61,500 bases of DNA, taken from the NCBI GenBank assembly GCA_023269615.1, contig JAHFSY010000025.1, positions 1 through 61,500 on the forward strand. Reading direction: 5' to 3'. The position numbers were made by a program, and so were the translations under genes. The DNA comes from Verrucomicrobiota bacterium (GTDB taxonomy: Bacteria > Verrucomicrobiota > Verrucomicrobiia > JABWAM01). Below, one piece after another: positions 54,077 to 61,500 of the stretch; the stretch's first letter is position 1; each line of letters opens with the position of its first letter. The notes beneath the pieces were generated by a model, which saw nothing but the letters and a program-made list of their open reading frames with translations, was not told the origin of the DNA and made no database searches.

Positions 54077-55159
54077 CTATCTCATGTCCGCCACGCGAAT
54101 CGAGCCGGGAGGTTTCAACTTTGGATTAACAAATAGCGCCGTGCTCCAGGCATCCGACTGCGTGCACGTGGGCGAGTGGACGGAAAACGAGCGCACATGC
54201 GCCACGGGCCATCCCGTGCGCGGGTTGATGATGTGGGTGTAGCGATGCCCGCGGATCTCAAAAAAATTTTCGTAATCGCCGGAGGTTGAAACCGCCTCGT
54301 TCATGATTTCAAACGTGTTCACAGCCCGTCGTGGATCTGATGGATTGGCGATTCCCACCTTCCACGGATGCGGGCCGAATCCACAGAGGTCGCCACCCGC
54401 GCGAACCAGTCCGGAGGCCACACCGGCTTCCTTCAACGCCTCGACGGCCTTGTCCACGGCAAACCCCTTGCCGATTCCACCCACGTCCAGCTTCATGCCG
54501 ATCCTCGGCAACCCGATCCAGCATCTCTCCCTGCCATGCGCTGGATTGTTTCGGAGGATGAGGATGTCCTGAAAATTCACGAGCGGCAGTGCGGCGCGCA
54601 ACTCACTTTTGTCGGGCAGGCGATATTCCTTCCTGACAAATCCCCAGAGATCGAGCAGAGGCCGGCACGTGATGTCGAACTCTCCGCCGCTCTGCCTGCC
54701 CACCTGGATCGCGGCCTCAATGCATTCGCGCGTCCATGGCGAAACCGAGACCATGCACCGGCCCGCCGCGGCATTGATCGCATTGAGCTCGCTGTCGGGG
54801 CGATGGCTGGACAGAAGGCGATCCACTTCGTCGACGGCTGCAAAGGCCGCTTCAATGGCGTCATTGGCCGCCGCATCGTCGAGCCCCTCCACCTGGATTT
54901 CCACATAGGTGCCGAGCATCGGCCGCATGCGCACATGCGGGGAGCCATGCGAGGAAGTGGGCAGGATGACTGTAAACAGCAGCCAGAATCCGAGATTTGC
55001 AAGAATCGGGTATTTTTTGTAGGAGCCGCTGTCAGCGGCGACCGGGATGAGTGTGTTGGTGCGATGCCGTAATGGTGCTGACGGTCGCCGCTGACAGCGG
55101 CTCCTACAAGGCGGGAGAAGCCCTACCTGGGAATTCGGATTTTCCGGACACGCTCTCAT
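54077..55159 (-). CDS. apbE: FAD:protein FMN transferase ApbE
   Basis: ApbE moves FMN from FAD onto a Ser/Thr of a periplasmic protein. All blocks are present: RPMLGTYVEIQV, SHRPDSELNAINAAAG, GEFDITCRPLLDLWGF, MKLDVGGIGKGFAVDKAVEA, GLVRAGGDLCGFG and HIINPRTGWPVAHV. The start ATG 55159 overlaps the FMN-binding protein stop as ATGA, implying translational coupling. The signal-peptide core (ILANLGFWLLFTVILPTSSH) comes only at about residue 52, because residues 17-48 are encoded by a 93-base REP element. No ATG or GTG lies between the element and that core. Length is 360, against about 330 expected. Confidence 0.93.
   Translation of the reverse strand: MRACPENPNSQVGLLPPCRSRCQRRPSAPLRHRTNTLIPVAADSGSYKKYPILANLGFWLLFTVILPTSSHGSPHVRMRPMLGTYVEIQVEGLDDAAANDAIEAAFAAVDEVDRLLSSHRPDSELNAINAAAGRCMVSVSPWTRECIEAAIQVGRQSGGEFDITCRPLLDLWGFVRKEYRLPDKSELRAALPLVNFQDILILRNNPAHGRERCWIGLPRIGMKLDVGGIGKGFAVDKAVEALKEAGVASGLVRAGGDLCGFGPHPWKVGIANPSDPRRAVNTFEIMNEAVSTSGDYENFFEIRGHRYTHIINPRTGWPVAHVRSFSVHSPTCTQSDAWSTALFVNPKLKPPGSIRVADMR
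55017..55109. repeat. REP-like palindromic element inside apbE, family A copy 3
   Basis: Two perfect 27-base inverted arms (55017-55043 and 55083-55109, beginning TTGTAGGAGCCGCTGTCAGC) enclose 39 bases. The total is 93 bases, exactly 31 codons, so the apbE frame is kept. Each arm also folds alone (CCGCTGTCAGCGG). Confidence 0.92.
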
Positions 55160-55761
55160 CGCGCCAGACCCAGTTCATCCGCATAGACGCTCGCGATTGC
55201 CAGGAGTTTGCGCACACCGTCGGTGACATGGCGGCTCGAGAGCGTGGCGCCTGAGATATTGACGATGTTTTTTTCGTGTTCGGGCGGCTCCTTCCGCGAC
55301 TTGCCGGAAAACTGCTTGCGCCAGCTCTCGTCGCGAATCTCGCCGCCGTAACTTTCGCGATAGGCGAGGATCTCCACAAACTGCACCTTTCCCTCGCGGT
55401 CGAGCACGACCATGTAATCAATGAATTCATGCTTGCCGATCACCGCGTCGAAAATCACCACGCCTTCGCCACCGGATTTTAGTTTGCCCGTGTACGCGAG
55501 CACGCCTTTTTGCTCAACTTTTTCATCGAACTTTTTCTCGATCGCCTTGCGGTGCGCGTCGTCGAACAGGATGCCGTGCCGTGTCGCAGAGGAGGGATTT
55601 TCGAAGGCAAGCGCGAGCGCCTGCTCTTGCGTGAGATAGGTGACGGCCTGCGCGGGGCAGATCAGGCCGATGAGTAGAGCCGATGCAGCTGCGTTCGCCA
55701 GAACGCGGCCCCGGAGCCAAACTCTGGCGAGTTCGGCTACATATGTGCACCATGACTTCAT
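55156..55761 (-). CDS. periplasmic FMN-binding domain protein (flavinylation target)
   Basis: The protein has 201 residues. The FMN_bind domain covers about 95-195 and ends in the flavinylation motif S170-G-A-T-L-S175 within NISGATLSSRHVTDGV. In this family the last Ser/Thr (here S175) receives FMN as a phosphoester from ApbE. GGEIRDESWRKQFSGK is the substrate-side loop. The signal-peptide core is AAASALLIGLICPAQAV; residues 8-25 before it are encoded by a family B repeat. It is coupled to apbE by the ATGA overlap and follows the porin by 27 bases. It is the likely periplasmic electron carrier. Confidence 0.9.
   Translation of the reverse strand: MKSWCTYVAELARVWLRGRVLANAAASALLIGLICPAQAVTYLTQEQALALAFENPSSATRHGILFDDAHRKAIEKKFDEKVEQKGVLAYTGKLKSGGEGVVIFDAVIGKHEFIDYMVVLDREGKVQFVEILAYRESYGGEIRDESWRKQFSGKSRKEPPEHEKNIVNISGATLSSRHVTDGVRKLLAIASVYADELGLAR
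55691..55740. repeat. palindromic repeat element, family B copy 2 (inside FMN-binding protein gene)
   Basis: GCGTTCGCCAGAACGCGGCC faces AACTCTGGCGAGTTCGGCTAC across a short centre. Both halves are hairpins of the type seen at 26992-27064. It lies in frame within the signal-peptide n-region. Confidence 0.8.
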
Positions 55762-55788
55762 CCGGGAAAATGCATGCGTGGGACTCTT

Positions 55789-57207
55789 TCAGAAAAAGAA
55801 GCCGGCGGCGAGCTGAAGCTGATGCCGCTCTGGCCCCGTGGGCGGGCCGAAGGTGCGGCTGGTTTGCACGATGCGATAATCCATCTTCAGCACGATCTCG
55901 CGCGTCGGGAAAAATGCGAAGCCGAAGGTGTAATAATTGCGATCATTGCCGCCGCTGGACGCCGTCACGTCCGTGCCGCCCGATGCGCCGGCCTGCAGGT
56001 CGATGTGCGTGTAACGGGCAAAGGGAACGAAATCCATTCCCTTGCCGCGTCCCGAGTTCCAGGCGTCGGGCCAGAAGTGATACGCCACTTCGCCGTAGGA
56101 GCCCCACATGTGCGTGCCGACGTTGTTGGTCGGGTCGCCATCGTTGTTCGCCTGCAGGCTTCCGTTGCGCCCGATCATCACCAGCGCTCCATCGGCGCGA
56201 AGTTCCCAGCCCGTTTTCGGAATGCGATAACGCAGTTCCGTGTCCACGATGTCCACGGGAATGTCGCCGCCAATCGCAAAAGTGGATTGCGCGCTCGAAG
56301 CTTCCGAGTGGTTCCACGACGTGCTGCCGTCAAGCCCCGGAATCCATGGCGGTTGGTATGCGAGGCGGGTCGTGACGGCGGGAGTTCCGTTGCTCTGGTT
56401 GAAGTCCTGGCCCGTCGAGGGGCGTGCCCCGCGCATGCCGGTGTTGCCGTTGATTCCGTTCGCTGCGCTCCGATCCTCAAGCCCGCTCGAAAGCATCACC
56501 TGGTACTGGAGGCCGTCCATGACTTTTCCAAAAATGCTGGTGGAACCCTCGGTCCATGTGGAGGGGATCACCTCGCTGTAAAGTTCCGGACGGTCCGTCG
56601 AATAAAAAAGAGTGGGCTCGTGGTAGAGGTTGATGCGCCCGATGGGCACGAGATCGAGGCCGAGCGAGCGCCAGTTGAAATGCTCGTTGAAGAGGAAATC
56701 GATGTAGGCCTGTTCCAGCTCCACATTGCCGTCATTGGTGAAGTCCACGCCCGCGCCGCCGTGCTCGATTTCGATCTCGCTGTTGAAATTGATCCAGTCA
56801 TTCACAGCATAAGAAGGCAGGAGAACGAGACGCCGCGGGTCGAACGCGCTGATGGAACCCTGTCGTGCGCGGTAAAGCATTTCGCCATAAGCGCCGAATT
56901 TGAGTCCGCCCGCCTTGAGAAATCCGTCACCCCGGTAATTGGCCGAAAAGTCCGCCAGCTCGTTGTGTTCCTTGCGCTTTTCCGGAGGAAGCTCCCCACG
57001 ATCTGATTTCATCTCGCCCACTTTTTGCTTCAGCGATTGAATCTCCTGCTGCTGCGCCGCGCGCTCGGCGGATTGCTGCTGTTGCATTTCCTTGATCTGC
57101 TTTTGCAAGGATTCAAGCGTCGGCGGATCTTCCGCCATCAGTGGCTTGAAGCAGCCGAGACTCAGTGAAGCCAGTACGAGGAATGTGGGGATACGATGAT
57201 TTTTCAT
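55789..57207 (-). CDS. outer-membrane porin with N-terminal coiled coil
   Basis: The protein has 472 residues from ATG 57207: signal peptide (IPTFLVLASLSLGCFKPLMA), a Gln/Glu-rich coiled coil (LQKQIKEMQQQQSAERAAQQ), then a long beta-barrel region. Strands include FGAYGEMLYRARQGS, NSEIEIEHGGAGVDF, AYIDFLFNEHFNWRSLGLDL and VGTHMWGSYGEVAYHFWP, and the final residues HQLQLAAGFFF end in Phe, the barrel-insertion signal. The layout resembles phosphate-selective or general porins with trimer-forming coiled coils. Its promoter region holds two Fur-like sites. It is the first gene of the flavin cluster and the likely outer-membrane gate for its substrate. Confidence 0.88.
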   Translation of the reverse strand: MKNHRIPTFLVLASLSLGCFKPLMAEDPPTLESLQKQIKEMQQQQSAERAAQQQEIQSLKQKVGEMKSDRGELPPEKRKEHNELADFSANYRGDGFLKAGGLKFGAYGEMLYRARQGSISAFDPRRLVLLPSYAVNDWINFNSEIEIEHGGAGVDFTNDGNVELEQAYIDFLFNEHFNWRSLGLDLVPIGRINLYHEPTLFYSTDRPELYSEVIPSTWTEGSTSIFGKVMDGLQYQVMLSSGLEDRSAANGINGNTGMRGARPSTGQDFNQSNGTPAVTTRLAYQPPWIPGLDGSTSWNHSEASSAQSTFAIGGDIPVDIVDTELRYRIPKTGWELRADGALVMIGRNGSLQANNDGDPTNNVGTHMWGSYGEVAYHFWPDAWNSGRGKGMDFVPFARYTHIDLQAGASGGTDVTASSGGNDRNYYTFGFAFFPTREIVLKMDYRIVQTSRTFGPPTGPERHQLQLAAGFFF

Positions 57208-57250
57208 GGGGTTTTGTGTGTGCGTTAAGAAGGCGCGCAAAATGTTGTAA

Positions 57251-57291
57251 TTGAGACTGAGTGTCAATAAGATAATTGAGACTGATTCTCA
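57251..57291 (-). promoter_or_regulatory. two tandem Fur-box-like operators before the porin
   Basis: TTGAGACTGAGTGTCAA (57251-57267) and TTGAGACTGATTCTCA (57276-57291) are imperfect 7-1-7 inverted repeats of the Fur type (consensus TGATAATnATTATCA). The second is preceded by GATAAT at 57271-57276. They share TTGAGACTGA as a direct repeat spaced 25 bases, and lie 44 and 69 bases upstream of the porin start. On the coding strand a TTGACA (-35-like) falls inside the proximal site. Iron repression is inferred; another metal regulator is possible. Confidence 0.7.
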
Positions 57292-57411
57292 CAGTCTACT
57301 TTCAAATGATGGCTTGTGCTGGGGTCATGCGAACGTCGTCCATGATGTGCAAGGGGCGCGCTTGTAAATAGGCGTTGCGGGACAAGCCGGGAGGATGTAC
57401 CTGAAACGAGC

Positions 57412-59733
57412 GTGAGTCTTTCAAAACCAATTCACTGTTGTGTTGCCCTTGAGTGGATCCAGCCATGGGAGCAGGACGAGGCCATCCGCCAGGTGAAAGC
57501 GCTTGGGTTGGGCAATGCCGTGATGCTGCAAGGAACGTTTCATCTTGGAAACGGGGAGGAAGCCCGCCGTAAATGGAAGGAATGTTTTCCGGAACTTGCC
57601 GGGGCAATTGATGCCACGCCACCCTTTCCCGAGCGTCCGCAACATGGGATGTCGGTCTTGTTCCACCTTCCCATCGAATTTCGCCTCAGGCAATTGGAGT
57701 TGTGCCGCGAGTTGGGATTGAAGGTCATCTGTGGCCTGCCCTCGCTGGTGCATCAGTCGCCTGGGGACGTGATCCGGATGATGGCCTACAAGGATGTGCT
57801 GCTGGACGATTACCTGATGAACGAAAACACCAGCCAGCTTACAACGAAGCGATCACTGGAACTCCTGAAACGGTTTGATGCAAATCCCGTGGCGTCGCAT
57901 CCCCAGAGTTTTTTCAGCCAGTCGCGTGAAAAAACCACCATTTTTGAAAATCCCGCGGAACTGGATTATCGGGTGATGCACGATTGGTTCGTAAACCTGT
58001 TTCAAAGGGCCGCCAGGACAGCCCATGCGAAAGGAATTGAACTCCTGGGCGCGAGCGAGGCAACGGTTCAGATCAGGTTGGCCCTGGAAGCCGGGGTGGA
58101 TGTGCCCATCATTGAGATTGTTCCACTCGAGCCCCTGGTCGGGCTGGCCGCAGTGCGTGGCGCTGCGAAAGCTTACGGCAAGACGACCTGGGGCGTTCAT
58201 TGCGCGATGGGCTATTATCGGGCGCCGGAAGACCTTTGGATGCCCGAACGGGCGCGCATCACCTACGATCTGTTTTTTTCTGGAGGCGCAGGTTATTTCA
58301 ATGAAATCAACATGCCGCTGCAGCATACGGGAAGCTGCAGCGGATTCTTCACGATCCGGGGTTCCCCCCCCTTGCGGCTCGGCGAAAAGGAGCGACGGGA
58401 ATTTGATGATCCCATCTGCGTGCGGTCCCGTGAAATCATGGCTGAATTTTATCGCTTCACCCAATTTCACCAGAGACCCGGGAATGGTCCACGGGTGGGG
58501 ATGGGATTTGTTCTGGGGCACCTCGACGGCTGGACCAGCATGCCCCAGGAGAGCATGTGGATGGTTGATCACCCCGCATTTTTTCCGAGGGAAGCCCTTC
58601 GCACCTGGCATCATTTTGAACGCACTTTCGACAGCGAGCCATGGTTCATTCCCCCGCGCAAGTACTACTGGGCGGCCGATGCCTCAAAGCGCTTGAGCCA
58701 TGGAACGCCTCCTTGCGGCCAGGTGGATCTTGTGCCGTTTGAGGCTTCGCGCGAAAGGCTCAGCGAGTATCGCTGCCTGGCTTTCCTGGGCTGGAACACC
58801 ATGACACCGGAGCATTATGCCAGGCTTGCATCCTTCGTGAAGGAAGGAGGCGTCCTGTTCCTTGGCGTTCCGCATTGCTCCACGCGCACCCGCGCGGACC
58901 AGCAGGAAGCATTCATCCATGCCGGGGATCTTCGCGAACTGTGCGGCGTGCGCATCCTTGGCCCCGGCGTACAAATCGAAGAAGTTTACTTTGCTGAACA
59001 ATCCGGCCTGGCTTCCTGTATCTTCCCCCAAGGCGCCTTGTACCTGGAGGAGACGCGGCTCGCGCAGGTCGAGTTGCATGGAGCAAAAGTCCTGGCCCAT
59101 CCGCGCGGCAAGCCCGACCAACCCGCTCTGCTTGAGCATCGCATCGGGAAGGGGTGCGTCTACCTGCTGGCGACCTGGGATTATCCCGGCGATCAATTGG
59201 ACGCATTCATCACGGATATCCTGCGCACATTGGCTGAAACCGGCCAATGCGAGATCTCCCTCGAGGGGCGCGATGTCTACTATTCCATTTATGACGGCAG
59301 AATGCCTTCGGGGCAGCCGTTCTCCATGGTGTACCTGGTCAATCATAACATCTATGGACAGCCGTCATCCCCGTGGCTCCATGCGAATGGAATGCGAATT
59401 CCCATGCGCGTACCGGGACGCCAGATGCGTATCGCATGGGTCTTCGACAAGATCATGATCGCACCGCATGATCGATTTGTTCAGGTGACGGATGTGAGAC
59501 GGGAGGGAAGCTGCTGGATTGTCACGCTCGAATCGGTGCCGTCGACGTGCAATGGCCCACCCGATGAAGAGCGGGTCATTCAAATCGAACCTGGATCCGG
59601 TTTGATCACGAAGATCACGCTCGATGGCACGGAGCTGGTGCGGGAGAAACAGGCCGATGGCGACATGGCGATCCGTTGCCGCCTTTCCAAAGCCAATATG
59701 ATGCGGATTGAGATTGGGTCAGCTGCTGCCTGA
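57412..59733 (+). CDS. glycoside hydrolase-like protein with beta-galactosidase trimerisation-like domain
   Basis: The protein has 773 residues and no signal peptide; start GTG 57412. The first 430 or so residues look like a TIM barrel: LKVICGLPSLVHQ, GIELLGASEATVQIRLALEA, VPIIEIVPLE, KTTWGVHCAMGYYRA and YFNEINMPLQHTG occupy strand ends. The stretch LAFLGWNTMTPEHYARLASF then VKEGGVLFLGVP is close to the GATase-like middle domain of family 42 beta-galactosidases. A beta-sandwich ends the protein. Catalytic Glu could be in LGASEAT and EINMP, by position only. The family cannot be named. It diverges from the porin cluster. Confidence 0.65.
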   Translation: MSLSKPIHCCVALEWIQPWEQDEAIRQVKALGLGNAVMLQGTFHLGNGEEARRKWKECFPELAGAIDATPPFPERPQHGMSVLFHLPIEFRLRQLELCRELGLKVICGLPSLVHQSPGDVIRMMAYKDVLLDDYLMNENTSQLTTKRSLELLKRFDANPVASHPQSFFSQSREKTTIFENPAELDYRVMHDWFVNLFQRAARTAHAKGIELLGASEATVQIRLALEAGVDVPIIEIVPLEPLVGLAAVRGAAKAYGKTTWGVHCAMGYYRAPEDLWMPERARITYDLFFSGGAGYFNEINMPLQHTGSCSGFFTIRGSPPLRLGEKERREFDDPICVRSREIMAEFYRFTQFHQRPGNGPRVGMGFVLGHLDGWTSMPQESMWMVDHPAFFPREALRTWHHFERTFDSEPWFIPPRKYYWAADASKRLSHGTPPCGQVDLVPFEASRERLSEYRCLAFLGWNTMTPEHYARLASFVKEGGVLFLGVPHCSTRTRADQQEAFIHAGDLRELCGVRILGPGVQIEEVYFAEQSGLASCIFPQGALYLEETRLAQVELHGAKVLAHPRGKPDQPALLEHRIGKGCVYLLATWDYPGDQLDAFITDILRTLAETGQCEISLEGRDVYYSIYDGRMPSGQPFSMVYLVNHNIYGQPSSPWLHANGMRIPMRVPGRQMRIAWVFDKIMIAPHDRFVQVTDVRREGSCWIVTLESVPSTCNGPPDEERVIQIEPGSGLITKITLDGTELVREKQADGDMAIRCRLSKANMMRIEIGSAAA

Positions 59734-59809
59734 CAGGCGAAAAGACATGTTGTTTCGATGGAAAATTCCGGTTGCATTCCATCGGTGAAGGTTCAAGTTT
59801 TGGGAAGCC

Positions 59810-60280
59810 ATGACATCCTCCCCATCCAAGTCCCGTCCGACTCTTTCGCGGAAACCCACTCGTGGGGAATCCAAGGCGTTCAGCACTGCGCATCAAAATG
59901 TGTTGCTGGAGAGGATGGAGAGCAGCATCCGGGGGATTGCTGATGGCCACGTCCTTCTTGTTGAAAAATTTGAGGGCATGGAGAAATGGATGGACAGCAT
60001 GGGCGAGGATCTGAAGGTGATCAAATGGGACATCAAAGAAATGAAGGGAGAGATCAGGGAAGTGAAAGGGGATATTGCCGAGCTTAAACTTGGCCAGGCG
60101 CGGTTGGAGGAGATCACCTCTGAAATTCTTCAGCGTTTGAAATCTGTGGAAAACCGGGTCGCCGCGCTCGAAGCCCGTCTTCAGGTTCCTCCCTCCATTC
60201 CGGTCACTTCCGACGATGTTGCTGATAGAGTCCGACAGCTTGAGCAGAGAGTGGCTTTTCTCGAATCGCATGTTGCCTGA
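59810..60280 (+). CDS. coiled-coil protein
   Basis: The protein has 156 residues: a Ser/Lys-rich start, then uninterrupted heptads from about residue 28 to the end (LVEKFEGMEKWMDSMGEDLK, EMKGEIREVKGDIAELKLGQ, LQRLKSVENRVAALEARLQV). There is no signal peptide or membrane helix. It is probably an oligomeric cytoplasmic protein; similar short coiled-coil proteins are common and of unknown role. It sits between the glycosidase-like gene and uvrB; a family B repeat starts five bases after its stop. Confidence 0.6.
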   Translation: MTSSPSKSRPTLSRKPTRGESKAFSTAHQNVLLERMESSIRGIADGHVLLVEKFEGMEKWMDSMGEDLKVIKWDIKEMKGEIREVKGDIAELKLGQARLEEITSEILQRLKSVENRVAALEARLQVPPSIPVTSDDVADRVRQLEQRVAFLESHVA

Positions 60281-60284
60281 CCTG

Positions 60285-60311
60285 CGGCCAAACTCTGGCG
60301 AGTTCGGCTAC
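60285..60311. repeat. family B repeat half-unit
   Basis: GCGGCCAAACTCTGGCGAGTTCGGCTACG matches the right half of 55691-55740 and lies in the gap before uvrB. The opposite arm is missing, so it is a half element. Confidence 0.7.
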
Positions 60312-60367
60312 GTTCGGAGACGGAATTTTCGACTACTTTATGACGGGGAACATTGTAGGGTGGGGGG

Positions 60368-61500
60368 ATGAGCGGTTTCCGACTTGCATCTTCCTACAAG
60401 CCTTGCGGCGACCAGCCTGTTGCCATCGAGCAGATGACGGCTTCGCTTCGCGCTGGAACTTTCTGCCAGACGCTTCTCGGCGTCACGGGCTCGGGCAAGA
60501 CATTCACGATGGCCAACGTGATCGCGGAACTTCAACGGCCCACGCTTGTCATTACGCACAACAAGACGCTTGCAGCGCAGCTCTTCGCCGAGTTCAAAAG
60601 TTTTTTCCCGGAAAGCGCCGTCGAGTATTTCGTGAGCTATTTCGATTATTACCAGCCCGAGGCGTACATTCCCCAGACCGACACGTTCATCGAGAAGGAT
60701 TCAGCGGTGAACGACGAGATCGAGCGGTTGCGGCTCTCGGCGACGAGTTCCTTGCTGGAGCGTCGCGATGTGATCATTGTGGCGAGCGTCTCCTGCATCT
60801 ACGGCCTCGGGTCGCCGAGCGATTACGAAAACATGGTGTTGAGGCTCAAGAAAGGCGGAGAGATGGACCGTCAGTACCTGCTTTCGCGGCTGGTGGACAT
60901 GCAGTATTCGCGCAACGACATTGATTTTTCGCGCGGTCATTTCCGGGTGCGCGGAGACGTGGTCGAGCTCTGCCCGTCGAATTCCGAGCAGGCGATCCGC
61001 GTCGAGCTGTTTGGCGACCGCGTGGAGCGGCTCACGTTTTTCGATCCGCTCACAGGCGATACCGACTTGGTGCGTGACGTGATCCCCATCTTTCCTGCGA
61101 AACATTTCGTCACGCCCATGGACAAGATCCTGAAGGCTGTCGGGACGATCAAGGTTGAGCTCGAGGACCGGCTGCAAGTGTTCGAAAAGGAAAACAAACT
61201 TCTCGAGGCACAGAGGCTCAAAATGCGGACGACCTACGACATCGAGATGATGCAGGAGATGGGTTTCTGCAACGGGATCGAGAATTACTCGCGTCATCTC
61301 ACGGGACGCGCGCCCGGCGAGGCGCCCTACACGCTGCTGGATTTTTTCCCCGACGATTTCCTGACGATCATTGACGAGTCGCATGCCACCGTGCCCCAGC
61401 TCGGAGGGATGTACGCCGGCGACCGCTCGCGCAAAACCGTGCTCGTGAATTTTGGTTTCCGCCTTCCATCCGCGCTCGACAACCGTCCGCTCAACTTCGA
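60368..61500 (+). CDS. uvrB: excinuclease ABC subunit B, N-terminal part (runs off window)
   Basis: UvrB is the damage-verifying helicase-like subunit of nucleotide excision repair. The first 377 residues are present from ATG 60368, preceded by a G-rich ribosome site. Walker A is [42 protein letters not shown] (the beta-hairpin region), [11 protein letters not shown] and the DEAD-like [17 protein letters not shown] follow, in standard order. No change from the family pattern is seen in the part visible. Confidence 0.97.
   Translation, partial: MSGFRLASSYKPCGDQPVAIEQMTASLRAGTFCQTLLGVTGSGKTFTMANVIAELQRPTLVITHNKTLAAQLFAEFKSFFPESAVEYFVSYFDYYQPEAYIPQTDTFIEKDSAVNDEIERLRLSATSSLLERRDVIIVASVSCIYGLGSPSDYENMVLRLKKGGEMDRQYLLSRLVDMQYSRNDIDFSRGHFRVRGDVVELCPSNSEQAIRVELFGDRVERLTFFDPLTGDTDLVRDVIPIFPAKHFVTPMDKILKAVGTIKVELEDRLQVFEKENKLLEAQRLKMRTTYDIEMMQEMGFCNGIENYSRHLTGRAPGEAPYTLLDFFPDDFLTIIDESHATVPQLGGMYAGDRSRKTVLVNFGFRLPSALDNRPLNF

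Noticed and set aside
1..61500. CRISPR array, tRNA or rRNA genes, prophage or intact insertion sequence
   Set aside because: No regularly spaced direct repeats, cloverleaf-like gene, phage structural gene or transposase was seen; the repeats found are palindromic and dispersed.

Overview
The window looks like a chromosomal segment from a GC-rich bacterium of the PVC group, most likely Verrucomicrobiota or a close relative. This is an inference, based on an H-X9-DG type pseudopilin, futalosine-pathway menaquinone genes, very large secreted proteins, and many dispersed palindromic repeat families sitting between and even inside genes. I see no rRNA, tRNA, CRISPR array, prophage or intact insertion sequence.

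Layout. 1-5.6 kb: the start of a multi-PAS sensor kinase, hemE, two secreted proteins, an aldo/keto reductase and a small secreted protein. 5.7-12 kb: a protein made only of nine helicase-associated repeats, an esterase, a family 9 glycosyltransferase, then mqnP-mqnE for menaquinone. 12-21 kb: a Cys-motif membrane protein, a 2024-residue thioester-containing alpha-2-macroglobulin, a repeat-filled gap and an AAA/DUF4143 ATPase. 21-30 kb: a membrane adenylate cyclase, acyl-CoA-type dehydrogenases, a ferredoxin, a DciA-like protein, several envelope proteins and a pseudopilin. 30-37 kb: an AAA+ regulator of the sigma-54-activator type with a TPR-like sensor half, followed by a 1393-residue secreted glycoside-hydrolase-like protein. 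37-45 kb: a MazF-type toxin-antitoxin pair, a YyaL-type thioredoxin-domain protein, a DsbD homologue, an acetyltransferase, a beta-helix protein, a thiolase and a cyclic-nucleotide-binding protein. 45-53 kb: a Ser/Thr kinase, a di-haem cytochrome lipoprotein, a short-chain dehydrogenase, a cyclic-nucleotide-linked histidine kinase, a squalene/phytoene synthase and phosphatidylserine synthase. 53-57.3 kb: a minus-strand cluster of porin, FMN-binding protein, ApbE flavin transferase and a four-histidine membrane protein, preceded by two tandem Fur-box-like sites. 57.4-61.5 kb: a cytoplasmic glycosidase-like protein, a coiled-coil protein and the start of uvrB.

The most interesting unit is the 53.6-57.3 kb cluster. 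Its parts fit an iron-regulated extracytosolic flavin electron-transfer system: a membrane cytochrome b-like donor, a periplasmic protein with the S-G-A-T-x-S flavinylation motif, the enzyme that attaches FMN, and an outer-membrane channel. Both ApbE and the FMN-binding protein carry dispersed palindromic elements in frame between the start codon and the signal-peptide core. A third in-frame inverted repeat sits near the C-terminus of the macroglobulin.

A second theme is cyclic-nucleotide signalling: a class III cyclase, a single-domain cNMP-binding protein and a cNMP-domain histidine kinase all lie within 30 kb. All calls come from reading the sequence; no database search was run.
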